From contig NZ_JACJTT010000052.1 in the NCBI RefSeq assembly GCF_014698825.1, positions 1 to 33,651 on the forward strand: a stretch of DNA of 33,651 nucleotides. The letters are read 5' to 3'. The position numbers and the translations under genes are program-made. The stretch comes from Richelia sinica FACHB-800 (GTDB taxonomy: Bacteria > Cyanobacteriota > Cyanobacteriia > Cyanobacteriales > Nostocaceae). Positions 18,901-22,770 of the stretch are shown here, piece by piece (positions within the stretch are counted from its first letter, which is position 1; every line of letters starts with the position of its first letter). The notes under the pieces are model-generated. The model had not been told where the DNA came from and made no database searches. It was given only the letters and a program-made list of their open reading frames with translations.

Positions 18901-20237
18901 GTTGCTCCATAGGCATCACTCTGAATATAACTCCGTGCGACTAATCCCCCTGTACTATGGGTGATAATGTCCACTACATCAGATCCTGTTATATCCTTAG
19001 CCTTTTGCAGCCAGTAACCTAAGTAATCTACTCCAGACTCAAAGATATTATCACCAACAATATCTTTAACTCCCGTTACAATGCCATCAGCATTGCCATC
19101 ATTAACCCCAGCTACAGGAAGTCTCCAATCCCAAGCAGCAATGAATAAGTTAGCTCCTGCACTAATATTTTCAGCATCCGTTAGGCTATTGTCATAGGGA
19201 GTATAACCCACATTATCCAGAGATTGAACAATATCATAATACGCTTGCCCGAATGGTTCTAGTGCTAACCTGTCAGGACTAAGACCACGATTTACATACC
19301 AATCATCTATATTTTTTCTTGCTGCATCATCCGTATTATCAAGGGTTAACTCACCAGGGTCTTTGACAAAACTACCTCCAAAGCCTGGAATAAAGATTAC
19401 TGGGGTGGTATCTATAGTGGCTAAAGTACCTTGATAATTATCAAAATCTAAACTCTTTGACTCGATCTCTCCAGTTTGTACTTCTAACTCACTATCGCCT
19501 CCCAAATGCTTATTCCCTGTCAAGTCATCAGAAGCAGCAATATCTGCATTGGTCAACTTTGCTAACTGCTCAACAAAAGCTTTACCTACAACATCACCTG
19601 CTAAGTTGCAGGCATAAATCGAAATGTCTGCATCTTTACTTAAAGCTTTTTCCCAACTCATTAAATGAGACTGATACTGAGAGAGGGTTTTTTGACTCAA
19701 TTCAGTTGAACCCAGACGTACCAATCCTTCTGCACCATGAGCAACAATATGAACTGCATCAATTCCTTGGCGTTGAGCCAGCACTTCACTAATTTGTGAA
19801 ATACCATCTTCATCAGATTTTAGAATTATAACTTCTTGATTTGAACCTACTCCGCGCAATAAATTCTCATAATCCTTAACCGTCGGATCTACAAATACAA
19901 TCTCTTTTCTGGAAAATTCACCCGATCCGTTAAATTCTTCAGTATTGACAACTCCAGCACCCAATAAAATCCCATGCTCACCAACTCCAGTGAGTGAATA
20001 TATATCAGTAGGGTTACTACTCGGAGATTCATTAAAAACAAACCCTTTAACTAAGATAGAAGTATCATCTAATAGTTGATTTATTAATAATGGTTTGATA
20101 GGAGGTATTTCTTCTATTGATAAAATCTGATTATCTTGTTTATTTTCAAATCCCTTTTGCAAAGGATCATCCAGGTCTATTCCAGGAATATTACTTTGAT
20201 TTAGATTATTATCGTTATTTAAATTAGAACTATCCAT
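1..20237 (-). CDS. Giant multidomain RTX exoprotein (DUF4347 + lipase-like domain), C-terminus beyond window
   Basis: A single open frame runs from an ATG at 20237 to the left edge without a stop; frame was checked at many points (for example near 19000, 16350, 12860, 7926, 5043, 2940 and 3). At least 6,745 residues are visible. GGAG lies 9 bases before this ATG; an in-frame ATG at 20252 is an alternative start. Domain order by rough residue: DUF4347 110-256; alpha/beta hydrolase 274-700; about twelve beta modules with an (A/D)FVG or FIG(Q/G) motif 715-3155; EF-hand-like loops near 2481-2541 and 2904-2966; helical stretch 2226-2426; RTX block 3723-3813; long degenerate beta repeats with GxxND/GDD-type turns 3826-5160; mixed region to 5513; helical/coiled-coil 5520-6213; RTX repeats 6253 to the edge. 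No classical N-terminal signal peptide is seen, which fits type I secretion through a C-terminal signal that is not visible here. Role inferred: secreted or surface-bound calcium-dependent adhesin/enzyme. No close named homologue is recognised. Confidence 0.93.
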   Translation of the reverse strand, partial: MDSSNLNNDNNLNQSNIPGIDLDDPLQKGFENKQDNQILSIEEIPPIKPLLINQLLDDTSILVKGFVFNESPSSNPTDIYSLTGVGEHGILLGAGVVNTEEFNGSGEFSRKEIVFVDPTVKDYENLLRGVGSNQEVIILKSDEDGISQISEVLAQRQGIDAVHIVAHGAEGLVRLGSTELSQKTLSQYQSHLMSWEKALSKDADISIYACNLAGDVVGKAFVEQLAKLTNADIAASDDLTGNKHLGGDSELEVQTGEIESKSLDFDNYQGTLATIDTTPVIFIPGFGGSFVKDPGELTLDNTDDAARKNIDDWYVNRGLSPDRLALEPFGQAYYDIVQSLDNVGYTPYDNSLTDAENISAGANLFIAAWDWRLPVAGVNDGNADGIVTGVKDIVGDNIFESGVDYLGYWLQKAKDITGSDVVDIITHSTGGLVARSYIQSDAYGATLSDSFVLPTVEDLVLVGVPNEGTSEVFNFLQDDWSGKPASRALALLVDKSYDLAISGNPITGPDANFVWDTASDKLTLVDSLDANNIIDSDVTKEEFVTNYIRTLNDLLPTFAFYDDDASNPSNYELLTADSNFDGINANELILDLNGNVNGNAFIDSTVSTSVIYGSGVETSGLVQKRVGPAPLLEGGFFKDEILSFTTPLLGRSPNDGEVWYEDLPSINQGDGTLTKESTVGQFLGDPNAKLTINERPNIGHSELVQDVASQEQILGAIGVTGISESDISTGQALSSLGSLFKSIELGIVTTETFEGISFDGVKLFDQLATEYDIDVKDFIKLDAEFSLSINNNEQIVFNATNIDGFIGKGASTETLEDDLGLALSGAAFTFALSSDGTYNFDLDNATIGLVGISDVSLSTPPLNISGNQNGFLINLEGEITIDDYAYLRGSLTFGSQIVNNERTFSLEGQGLTAFIGQKTGEFDIVVNNDADAGNNESNDVGLSITNLAFSIDTGNKEFALNSGTIGLAGIDEVQVEASIVDPIIINTTAGTVQGSFSAELVVSDYVYMSGTLAIDIATVNGVRNIGLEGYDINAFVGQKNGEFFDVDSYEGIINTEYNSTQESDDVGLKIQDLAFEINTGTGNFALNSGTIGLAGIDEVQVEASIVDPIIINTTAGTVQGSFSAELVVSDYVYMSGTLAIDIATVNGVRNIGLEGYDINAFVGQKNGEFFDVDSYEGIINTEYNNTEESDDVGLKIQDLAFTLNTSTKFFSLNSGTIALAGIDEVEVEASIVAPIIIDSMAGSVEGAFSAKLIVSDYVYLSGTLEFASKLTNGVRDFTLNGTEITGFIGQKTGEFDVVVNNDDDLDNDENNDFGLSIANANFSINKVSGLSVNDGVINLTNASQLLISFSDVDLKIGTPDVGFEVLDAGFTLSTISEDPTKGSRKWMGVAANFAEVNLLGLPSEITADVGNLNVLYNIPDSTSTTKLDWKALAEQEGDVYGLDGTQLASLNRGMDLEVMADLTLAIDEYVYVSGSMAFRQGQTVDVNITNPTNPNNTPTKNLSVMTIGADNVNIFVGTGGPYFVDSDEDGDIDKYDVRAEEGATGLVIEDVAFGMMLLKSTNRADRSSYYGIKASADEIRLVGIDPNIFKFELNQLNVEINGGSDAADPKRFVDFTQSALDELDGTADGVTTIITGTDSTIDLDFTQKSIAVSADTAIVDIAGFVQVKGGVAFSKTGAVQTTLSDGTVTTMDILTIGFDNMNAFVGAGPYFIDDNSDTDSDKDDINPNATGLLLENGQLALALFSPTIPTPGASSYYAVSASAESISLPGLNSSGNDSIKIEASGYRIELNSGDLLNRAINFTKFQDNKLTVNTGSGSVDFDFTSKTERVAIENALISIGDYVYLNGGFSFTRQNALSVPLYNSLPDAPAQLIQVDAFALGAGSVDMFVGNGPYFVDENEDGVIDFNDKRNESAVGVAIENANFGLLLMRNTALPTNRFIAMKASADYFGVVGVDDFKLSASDIRVEYNAVIGGPAVIDFSKMNGGAGYDLDLGNGTLNIDYSKGLLRASVSDAELQIGSYVYAKGAFAFEKGDLITGVQLTDGGGTRTLSAINVGVSDLDLFVGANGPAYDEQGQLNPDAVGVSISNANLALALFSETSPLGVVTPGRPTYIALKASADNLGLVGVDNVQANADNVIVELNLATGPNPTPTTPLPVIDFSSFDGEGYEIATGTNTSEILDFTSRRIRASADNALLDLGQFLYVEGNLALDLGSRETVTIKTGIPPILGQLGESVRDEINTALASLDGGLENLRADVRQAFEDAIATILNTVNSQIDVVVDSIFANINAGLEAAQAAVTGEMTEALNESTGSLFSTTIAPLIDQLLSPILSQLPSTALQDLLESVFSPISSLISEAMSGLLEGAISSVVSSLAGSVSSAIQSATATAASQIKLQIRAALTPQIIRLGQSLTALSQTVDNQLAPIFAQLQPLAGLEFGENFATISGLDVDVMAVGVSEANAFVGLPPAEKLNFGGEQRALFDHNQDGTITLGDLATLYSQLTNTPPDLDLSNIELDDKTVVDHQKLLDILDDNNNGFLEISEVSVLFNDEVDITEFDVNSNGRIDAPNFATDNPDAIGLYASNVNLGLGIFDPIVSPSLPTFIAAKLNIDEAGFTDGGAEILDLTAKDIEVQLNLGGTLIPAVGPLLNNAVIDFTASNFSNNPDADPEIPIGFKVETGSTESSPPIYLDFDRETILASVERATVQVSEFVYITGSLAFEKGEVQTVDVTGGLLTDLISENLDDALNYLENLNILPDGGIDTVEELVEAFPALGGQKTELSFMTIGASNVNAFVGMGGPYWKYDENGNVTRDDSYTGAVGLVIEDFDFGMAVMRPTNTIDPSQYFSLKASAELISLEGIEDVTLKAERLLVEVNQSSPTISGLPLFPVVDFANTEQFASEQVALFDANDDGELTLGDLATLYGNLTDPSASLISALGSITTTDATVVDHEMLLDILDTNQNGKLEILEAAVLFDGDEAVVRDADRDGDDKIDPLGFEVNTGNVPVYLSMDSALIRAQGFVELDVSGVVTLYGNVAFELGPEEDVILTDGTTDTVTTMTIGASNVFGFIGWDGPYFLDGNGNKDLDRDIAGNPLPGEVNPNAKGLALNDLNLGAFVGLSTDLLNPAVYFALDFSVDSLETVGLDFLEINATLSTQINFGARLDTENLENSSLAAIDFQASFPNDPDDESDNGFAVNTGDPDYPVILGFDESLLNVEFAGEVIVKPDGQAIAALLGTFFLELDDESFKVLATADLRLGADISSPDNSLLDISALGAFVITADGFAADLDVDLDVNIPVLDLEVGARVLINTTGKEQSITLPDRIINFLEDSNSPLADELLERLDGNTYTIAAYAPDIADVITVNNLLDPDAEGEILYNTSANSYVVAVVRGRANFAGFAEASITGGIAVTNTNFQLYADLGFEIGVQGIDLDFNATGVLDISQAGLYLKTDVELDASLTSLLHVNASGDLLIDTRGATDIFTLDLDGSLTIAGILSLSGGFDIEVGTGGYNTWRVGIDLDGRLGPIILGADGWIQSDGQFSLSAYGGLYFGIPGFSISGQVGGTISLIKSGTNYVYNPDDTYTLTVLVSGDVTLEIIGIPLGAGVTLGGSATFGPDQTILTLYAEGRVRVLFWEVKAGGTIATIAIPGSIFPQLPPQLASVNDGVLSLNVGDKASNRNVGRAITAEDYRLTDYGGGAVLVEAFGRAEVYQGVTRVEADFGDDDDSLTLTAGFGIDVNAQGGSDDDILASAGNGKVTFSGGEGDDILIGGYGNDDLDGDTGNDYLEGQGGTDQIRGGIGNDVIFGTIGDLRNDDIEGDGDLDTLEIRGTSGADNITMEVINEIVEIRDGNGLFNASTFEKISVVPAEGNDTVTLIGNFRSIGIDSVAVDLAENNQFDDTVTVNLLDSPDVLTVVGSETLSPASNQILISSPNPLTSSEVVPTTTANWNQGQETVISGTDSGDRIIFNTLGGADIINVKSLVANVTTVGGADLDTINVGSNASGTTTNPNNNSNGNLNAINGILSVASDSNDVLNIDDSGDNASNIDTTAGNLTSSQLTGLGMGGSINYGSLASLNVALGSNTDHFTVASTNAGVSQTTILGNGGADRFNILSTSSLLTINGGAMADTFRIGSNANGSNTNGTLNGINALLTIDSGTSSSDRDILSLDDTGDNTANTGTLTSTTITGLGLTAGINYANFEDLDISLGSGNNTFTVNNTHNSATGTTETTTINAGAGADVVTINNASDHLTVNAQGGNDTVLVKDTGSDSTVIVNGDVGLDTINIEGNKSLLTVNGNSDNDTINVLSNGYATYINGGSGSDTINIEANTAAITVDAGTDSDTINIGKLNRDVSPINALITVSGGDDLGVTDYLYIDDTGATVGEDNTGIITSNTVSVTGMDVSLQYTRIESLNVLLGGGNDTVTIENTLATTNVSLGAGDDNLTIETADGETNIYGEAGADLVNVKKINRNSLIVGGLGDDVTNVGNNNRKIKDINAILRIEGSGDNDIINIDNELSTSESSGILTSDKIYGLDLGQYIQYDTAEILNIYLGQANDNFTVDSTHTEVTNLYGNDGDDQIRVKTISGVTNIDSESGKDTVTVSSNNNDLFGIQAILNLNGDGSEQDTLIIYNSGAPVGQSGQLSDQQLTGFGMTSPINYQNFETVNLTLGEYDDDLTVFSTIVDTTNVNTGDGADAVKVEAFNGQTYLATDDGGDQITVFDGDGDFAGLNAYLEIDGGQDGDTYQVTIAASNLGRSFIKLWDRGVSGIDELTYLGSSQNDLIQLDTVYIAEEDPNQEFSQDRWLGYGNHGEGLLISHFDGDAQAYQAKDLDNTDSLTDVSVASLQSGENYQVLNYSTIEQVVVFAGDGDDKIVSDDTAQEIDVFGNAGKDQFYVGSILATELVLVEGQEVVVVTEVTHGASFEMNFYGGADDDYFEVNHNRADIQLFGDNGDDLFFVKALLTFSEDEDLIELNNKVATVSGTTGENSESDQKQNDTREVDVDSLVYVENANVSIDGGAGFDSVAIVGTVLSDTFYVFTEEENGETIQRIYGAGVKLKELLNIERIQLVTGRGDDRVYVYGVDLGNIGDLVINTGAGSDTIYVGGEELTINLNFPSRSRTEYATVNGYEGAGEVEIDYGLGIELTDNLDRVVPFNINEPANTQRKIIQASTNLDAIASPVLIQDTDGLIDTIVFNNQTGSTNLTFDAATLYKKGINTDLTKVIYPSSSTNTTTTDLIAQLSSLSEVGSAAVKEIINDYLRNQIVFNDRYYDRELINRLLALTGNETETITIPSEVSYAVFQTLLDNNGNLVTAREQLSLFLAGTGYTANYIESNHPDPSRSDKLYELVSITNSQGQKLAFEAQYRELIKDDIVYKDIIGVSLITANPIELEVQAGYIQSVEIIKNETWHTLYKQDHAPLIYFEAEKVNSQTGVLQPKFEEITINLNSNNANNLLLDNESYLGKTYVEGGQANDVFEIKSIAGQTFVHGNSGDDTFEVGDGTVNQVNNNLFLIGDAGEDQVNVNSNALDTESEITLEKSTVVHQFEQDKLSKITNALEFANITDAENQAMGQLLQQDSIVYVQEILAKLNLNDLKAIAIQASNEIGENISDSLELAKTDFAQGIIQLIAEQKGLINTFVKTSLVDYFNAREGEANAQTAYDQLIVQRDNNVDAVNIIVDSIKNSISQQSNLIFGGLFGQDVKASYTVLSDIDAGDILDGYNATNQTLTLSVDIKEVKVTTTYVFGFPITTTEEQTFTDTFTLDVNQDSTLKTAVDNIVSLEASAKQKQEEIGRLQAEKASAKSLLSDYFNDSQIDAYYNEAARTDDPSNTAVIWIESDLYGSGVKTVLTTIETEINNSANVTKNLLDQAISAANTLETTTNNLGSAIAALQTKLTALNSNLNTEVTNTNSWDNWVGIERLQILKDVLFTEEKATLVEAGNLWNNLPTVSKFNNVVNWNEAITLYNSDSNFIKVVNSYKDAQELAENFTNYRDDKYDDFRAVYRDILKFETAKNYLEDGFDFEAFKAEYENNLSQINAVLSVLDDLRLEAKYSSQLKSLEYDQEELENIVNSNAAIVNFFNNLKTEAETKFTNVNNSLSSAYTIVFNWFFFRTLSFTVTFDYSNDPQYLQALDSKQTATTNYQNALEASQTAIADKAELDAIITDLQTKLGELPDGSTLENLNFVLSQQYKFLRNLSQVAIQVLSESRKDQAAEGFDDVSSLISQVQHYLNNYEVNDQIAPENVKTQTFASNNGGSSVIAQIRETESWEVLSLTGLNNGGIHTDFNTVEKLTVYTGSNNDVVKVYDSLGQANSEVSVITGQGNDEIILSNQENPIDPISTHELSVDDFLGDVRIDAGVGNNQLMINDEGDPTGDTIFQQYSDEYIQITGMAAGEIYYVANGGNFSNGLDIITSSGDDDITINALHGSDHTRLYARSGDDDITVNSFVVNPLASLTIYGETGDDVIDASQSPVAVTVYGQEGKDTAYGSNLNDTLFGNEQDDLIIGNLGDDVIDAGAGNDIVIGDRGSVKDLLGNELTQRHLPQALVVSSLVGNSSTNDIITTGEGNDVIFGGSGDDTIDSGSSLGDRANDVVVGDHGSATFDNNSNLTSITTTVVGGEGKDNITVGEGDDIVLGGSGNDVITSSSGNNVILGDNGSISLNNNQIQTVTSTDTAQGGNDSITTGNGDDVVIGGIGIDNINVNNGNNIVIGDSGSIAYNGTDGNATTADTIQSLNETNGGVDIIATGSGNDMVIGGDA
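1600..3680 (-). other. Long helical/coiled-coil region of the giant protein
   Basis: Residues about 5520-6213 are nearly free of Gly-Asp turns and rich in Leu, Lys, Glu, Gln, Ala and Asn. Heptad-like stretches are visible, for example KQKQEEIGRLQAEKASAK near 5765-5785 and LSQINAVLSVLDDLRLEAK. A short beta-rich patch (about residues 5690-5755) interrupts it. It lies between two RTX-type regions, so it would form a rod or stalk between calcium-folded blocks. No named domain is recognised. Confidence 0.65.
8800..9070 (-). repeat. Internal RTX nonapeptide block of the giant protein
   Basis: Residues about 3723-3813 contain consecutive GGxGxDxhx nonapeptides such as GGEGDDILI, GGYGNDDLD, GDTGNDYLE and GGIGNDVIF. 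These are the calcium-binding parallel beta-roll repeats of type I secreted proteins. The block separates the module half from the degenerate beta-repeat half of the protein. Confidence 0.85.
11340..11530 (-). other. Second pair of EF-hand-like calcium loops in the giant protein
   Basis: Loops start at Asp2904 (DANDDGELTLGD) and Asp2955 (DTNQNGKLEILE), about 51 residues apart. The flanking helices resemble those of the first pair (GDLATLYxxL and HxxLLDIL). The two pairs are clearly paralogous insertions in neighbouring beta modules. They account for the extra length of those modules. Confidence 0.7.
12600..12800 (-). other. First pair of EF-hand-like calcium loops in the giant protein
   Basis: The loop starting at Asp2481 (DHNQDGTITLGD) fits the DxNxDGxIxxxD calcium loop; a second starts at Asp2530 (DDNNNGFLEISE). 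They are about 49 residues apart, separated by an LxxLYSQL helix and a KLLDIL helix, as in paired EF hands. A weaker DVNSNGRID turn follows. This is separate from the RTX blocks and suggests a further calcium site. The second module pair at 11340-11530 repeats the pattern. Confidence 0.7.
12960..13560 (-). other. Alanine/serine-rich helical segment in the giant protein
   Basis: Residues about 2226-2426 change character from beta repeats to long amphipathic helices rich in Ala, Ser, Leu, Ile and Gln with few Gly-Asp turns (for example SLISEAMSGLLEGAISSVV and SQIKLQIRAALTP). The segment sits inside one AFVG module. It could be a spacer, an oligomerisation region or a lipid-surface-binding segment; the sequence alone does not decide. 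Confidence 0.55.
16613..17368 (-). repeat. Tandem 378-bp duplication inside the giant gene
   Basis: Two adjacent copies, about 16613-16990 and 16991-17368, are nearly identical at the DNA level and in exact register: for example TAGGCATA-type positions and the words at 16643 and 17021, 16732 and 17110, 16919 and 17297 are each 378 bases (126 codons) apart. A third, clearly diverged copy in the same register lies to the left (16354 matches 16732; 16541 matches 16919), and a copy five codons shorter lies to the right (17473). The low divergence marks the central pair as a recent duplication or gene-converted pair. Confidence 0.9.
18138..19418 (-). other. LCAT/lipase-like alpha/beta hydrolase domain of the giant protein
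   Basis: Residues about 274-700 begin with a VIFIPGFGGS strand-loop, as at the oxyanion hole of lecithin:cholesterol acyltransferase-like and triacylglycerol lipases, then AAWDWRLP (LCAT-like), and the nucleophile elbow ITHSTGGLVAR with Ser428. A VGVPNEGTS segment follows, as in lipases (VxxPxxGT). His700 in an IGHSELV motif is a plausible catalytic histidine because it closes the domain; the acid residue cannot be assigned by eye. Predicted activity is ester or acyl hydrolysis on an extracellular lipid or polymer; the substrate is unknown. Confidence 0.75.
19470..19910 (-). other. DUF4347 domain of the giant protein
   Basis: Residues about 110-256 show the hallmarks of DUF4347, found at the N-terminus of many large secreted cyanobacterial and proteobacterial repeat proteins: a VFVDP start, an IVAHG motif followed by GLVRLGS, a YACNLAG motif, and a DIAASDD(L/K)TG ending. 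The HG and YAC motifs resemble the His/Cys placement of caspase-like (CHAT/gingipain-type) folds, but proteolytic activity is not established for this family. Its steady position at the extreme N-terminus argues that the chosen start is close to the true one. Confidence 0.85.
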
Positions 20238-20863
20238 AATTTCAATCTCCATTTCACCGTGTCACTTGATTGATGTTGTTTTATATATTTAATTCAACAA
20301 ATTAATAGAGGAAATCTACAAAAAGCTTACCGATAGTCAACGCCTTGCTTTAAAGAAAGCCGATATTCGCCAATATTTAGGAAGGCAAAAAATAATAGAT
20401 ATATGTCTATGTATTTCATAGTATTTCAGAAGTTTTCCCGAATCGATAGAAAAATGAATAAAAGAAATTTTGCTCACACCGAAACATGGAGCATTAAGTT
20501 TTTATGTATTTTGATATATGAAGCAGTGTTTTTAAAGAACTCCTATTTGATTTATTGAAAAAACCTAGTATATTTTTTATTATTAAGAACTAACAACTAC
20601 TGGCTTTTGCAAGTAATCGTAGCTAGGGTAATTGAAGTTTCAAGGCATAAAATTGCCTTTATCCAATATAGTATAATTCAGTAAATACCACAAGAGGCTT
20701 TCATGGAAATTACGTAAATATACTGAAATATGGTTTAGTTAAGGCTGAAAGACTGATTAGTGATATAAAACTGTAAGAGTTTCAACTAGTTCTCCAGTAC
20801 CTCTGTGTTGTGGCTCTTTAGGTATTATCCATCAAATTGAAGATATGCTTGTGGCTGGAAGGT

Positions 20864-20970
20864 GAGTTATTCTATCCTCTACAGTTACTAAAAGTGTAAC
20901 AGTGTGCGATCTAACAATGCTCAGGACTATTCTAGGTGAGTACCACAGGGAAAAATATTGAGTTTGAGTC
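20864..20970 (+). repeat. Dispersed ~107-bp repeat, copy A
   Basis: This stretch matches 24700-24808 over about 107 bases at a constant offset of 3837 with scattered substitutions; the longest shared word covers ATGCTCAGGACTATTC and continues through GTGAGTACC. It contains an inverted repeat GTTAC-N7-GTAAC that is preserved in copy B although the spacer differs. Copy A is not directly in front of a plus-strand gene; it lies beyond the 3 prime end of the second RTX gene. Confidence 0.85.
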
Positions 20971-21030
20971 TTATCCAGACCAACAAAGCACAGTTGATCG
21001 CTGTGCCACTTGCGTAAGTCTTGAATTATG

Positions 21031-21070
21031 ATGGTGCTATGTGAAGTTAAAACACACAGCACCATTTTTT
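21031..21070 (-). terminator. Hairpin downstream of the second RTX gene
   Basis: Arms of 13 bases at 21031-21043 and 21053-21065 flank a 9-base loop. Read on the minus strand all 13 positions pair (one G-U); read on the plus strand one A-C mismatch appears but a run of six T follows. The hairpin starts about 22 bases after the RTX stop codon. It therefore probably ends the minus-strand RTX transcript, and may also stop plus-strand transcription. Confidence 0.6.
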
Positions 21071-21087
21071 AAGTATTAATTTGAGGC

Positions 21088-22461
21088 CTAAAAGAAGGTA
21101 AATTGTGTTGTATTGTTCAGATTGAGAATACCAGGGGCATCCTGAACAATTCCAATCAACTCCAGAGGTTGTAAAAATCCTGTGTTCTTAAAGATTCCTA
21201 TATCTTGGGTGCTACTTCCTCCCTGAAGGGAATTGGTAATTGCTTTCAATTGATAGTTACTGCGTGAGCCACTCAAGCGAATAATATCCTCACCTGCTTT
21301 AAAATCTATGATGCGAGCAAAATCTCCAGTGCCATCAATACCATTGAAAAAGTTAATTGCATCACCATCTGCAATGATGTTGCCATCATCATAGAAGTTG
21401 TTCAGCACAAAAGTATCTCGACCTGCACCACCTACTAATACATCAATTTCGCCCCGTCCTAGATTGGTTCCTGTGGCACCAGTCAGGAGATCATTCCCAA
21501 ATCCCCCTGCCAGAATATCATTTCCTTGATCACCAAAAAGTTGGTCATTGTTGTTACCACCGGAAAGCGCGTCATTTCCGTTACCACCACCAGCATTGAA
21601 GACAGAAGATGTAGAACTTACTACCAGGCGATCATTTCCATCACCACCAGTGAATTGGATAAAGGAGACACCACTGGATAAACTCAGATTGCTAACTGTC
21701 AATAAATCATCGCCACCTAGACCATTAATAGCGTTGAAAGTTTCGATACTCTGTGTTCTCAAGGTAACTGGAGTGAGATTGGTGCGTTGTAATAGAATTT
21801 CTGCACCCACCTGGCTGAGGCTAATTTGGTCACCTTGGGTGGCTGAACCGTTGAATAACAGGTTATCGCTACCTGCATCACCTTGAATGATATCACTGCC
21901 ATCCCCATCCACCCATTCAAATGCGTCATTGCCATTGCCACCAATCATGGTGTCATTGCCTTTGTCACCTTTGAGCAAATCACTGTCATCGCCACCTTCT
22001 AGTAAATCCACCCCATCACCGCCCAAGAGGACATCGTTGCCAATTTCTCCCTTGAGGACATCGCTTCCTGCACCCCCTAACAGGCGATCATTTCCTGCAC
22101 GTCCAAAGAGGAAGTCATTGCCAAAGCTGCCATCTAGAGTATTAGCACCATTGTCGCCCGTTAAAATATCGTCGTTGTTACTGCCTGCTAGGTTTTCAAT
22201 GTTAAAGAAGGAATCGCTGCCGCCAAAGAAGGTAGCTGTTCTGGTTTCTAATGAAGCGATAACGTTGTTACTGGAGCCAGCATAACTAGCAGTATCGATG
22301 CCGATGCCACCATCCAGAATATTAACCCCAAAACCACCAAATAGAGTATCGTTACCACCTGCACCGCTGATATTATCGTTGCCTGCAAATCCATTGATAA
22401 TATCGTTCTCTGTAGTACCTAAGAGAGTCTCATCATTGTTAGTTCCGTTGATGATTGCCAT
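21088..22461 (-). CDS. RTX calcium-binding protein, 457 aa
   Basis: The ATG at 22461 is chosen because AGGA lies 9 bases upstream and the protein then begins MAIINGTNNDETLLGT, the usual start of small cyanobacterial RTX proteins; a TTG start 15 codons further upstream has no ribosome site. RTX nonapeptides (GFAGNDNIS, GAGGNDTLF, GRAGNDRLL, GGAGSDVLK, GDQGNDILA) occur at about residues 5-45, 95-185 and 280-345. Near residues 383-396 is the RIIDFKAGEDIIRL segment typical of type I secreted RTX proteins, and the chain ends in a hydrophobic TFF. There is no signal peptide. Likely a type I secreted, calcium-folded surface or extracellular protein without a visible enzyme domain. It is transcribed in the same direction as the giant gene but 850 bp apart with a hairpin between, so a shared operon is unlikely. 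Confidence 0.9.
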   Translation of the reverse strand: MAIINGTNNDETLLGTTENDIINGFAGNDNISGAGGNDTLFGGFGVNILDGGIGIDTASYAGSSNNVIASLETRTATFFGGSDSFFNIENLAGSNNDDILTGDNGANTLDGSFGNDFLFGRAGNDRLLGGAGSDVLKGEIGNDVLLGGDGVDLLEGGDDSDLLKGDKGNDTMIGGNGNDAFEWVDGDGSDIIQGDAGSDNLLFNGSATQGDQISLSQVGAEILLQRTNLTPVTLRTQSIETFNAINGLGGDDLLTVSNLSLSSGVSFIQFTGGDGNDRLVVSSTSSVFNAGGGNGNDALSGGNNNDQLFGDQGNDILAGGFGNDLLTGATGTNLGRGEIDVLVGGAGRDTFVLNNFYDDGNIIADGDAINFFNGIDGTGDFARIIDFKAGEDIIRLSGSRSNYQLKAITNSLQGGSSTQDIGIFKNTGFLQPLELIGIVQDAPGILNLNNTTQFTFF

Positions 22462-22770
22462 GTTCGTTTGTCCTAAATTGAAGTTAAAAATTGAGCGAAA
22501 TTTCAACTTTTTTGTTCAGTTCGCTATGTCACAATCCTAAGAAATTGCTTTGGACAAACCATCTGAAGAAGGTCGCGATCAAATATCAACGAAATGGCCA
22601 TTCTTGAAGTTACGATCGCTCAATTCACTATCCAAATCGCTTCTAACTTTAGTCATACTCCAGGGCAAGAGCATCAACGAAAGTTAGAAATTTGCAGGCT
22701 GATCTGGAAATTCCATCTAACTTGCAGTATTTGTTGAGAATATACATACGCAACTACAAAAAATACTGTT
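22462..22770. other. Divergent intergenic region between RTX gene and histidine kinase
   Basis: This 309-bp stretch holds the promoters of two divergent genes. A perfect 10-bp inverted repeat TTCTAACTTT / AAAGTTAGAA lies at 22641-22650 and 22680-22689, and the word ATCAACGAAA occurs at 22585 and 22673. These are candidate operator elements. No small gene or RNA is evident. Confidence 0.5.
22641..22689. promoter_or_regulatory. Candidate operator: 10-bp inverted repeat
   Basis: TTCTAACTTT and its exact reverse complement are separated by 29 bases, midway between the divergent starts at 22461 and 22771. Its location fits binding by a dimeric regulator, such as the adjacent response regulator, but that is inference. 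A looser match (ATCTAACTTG) follows about 25 bases further right. Confidence 0.4.

Larger units (their letters stand above)
20238..21087. other. 850-bp gap between the two RTX genes
   Basis: No convincing gene is seen. The left end (20238-20340) holds the leader of the giant gene with an AT-rich TATATAAA stretch that may be promoter DNA. The right end holds a dispersed repeat (20864-20970) and a hairpin (21031-21065) just downstream of the second RTX gene. A 77-codon frame at 20832-21065 (minus) overlaps both the repeat and the hairpin and is judged spurious. The middle (20340-20830) is AT-rich with no feature I can support. Confidence 0.6.

Noticed and set aside
18138-19910. Reading DUF4347 as an active caspase-like protease
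   Set aside because: HG and YAC motifs are suggestive only; activity is not established for the family and cannot be claimed from sequence.
20832-21065. A 77-codon minus-strand frame in the gap between RTX genes
   Set aside because: It is made of the dispersed repeat and the terminator hairpin, has no recognisable domain, and the repeat copy at 24700 does not preserve the frame.
21548-22540. Plus-strand frames of 80-132 codons opposite the second RTX gene
   Set aside because: Proline/serine-rich mirror images of RTX nonapeptides, with no ribosome sites and periodic composition matching the opposite strand.
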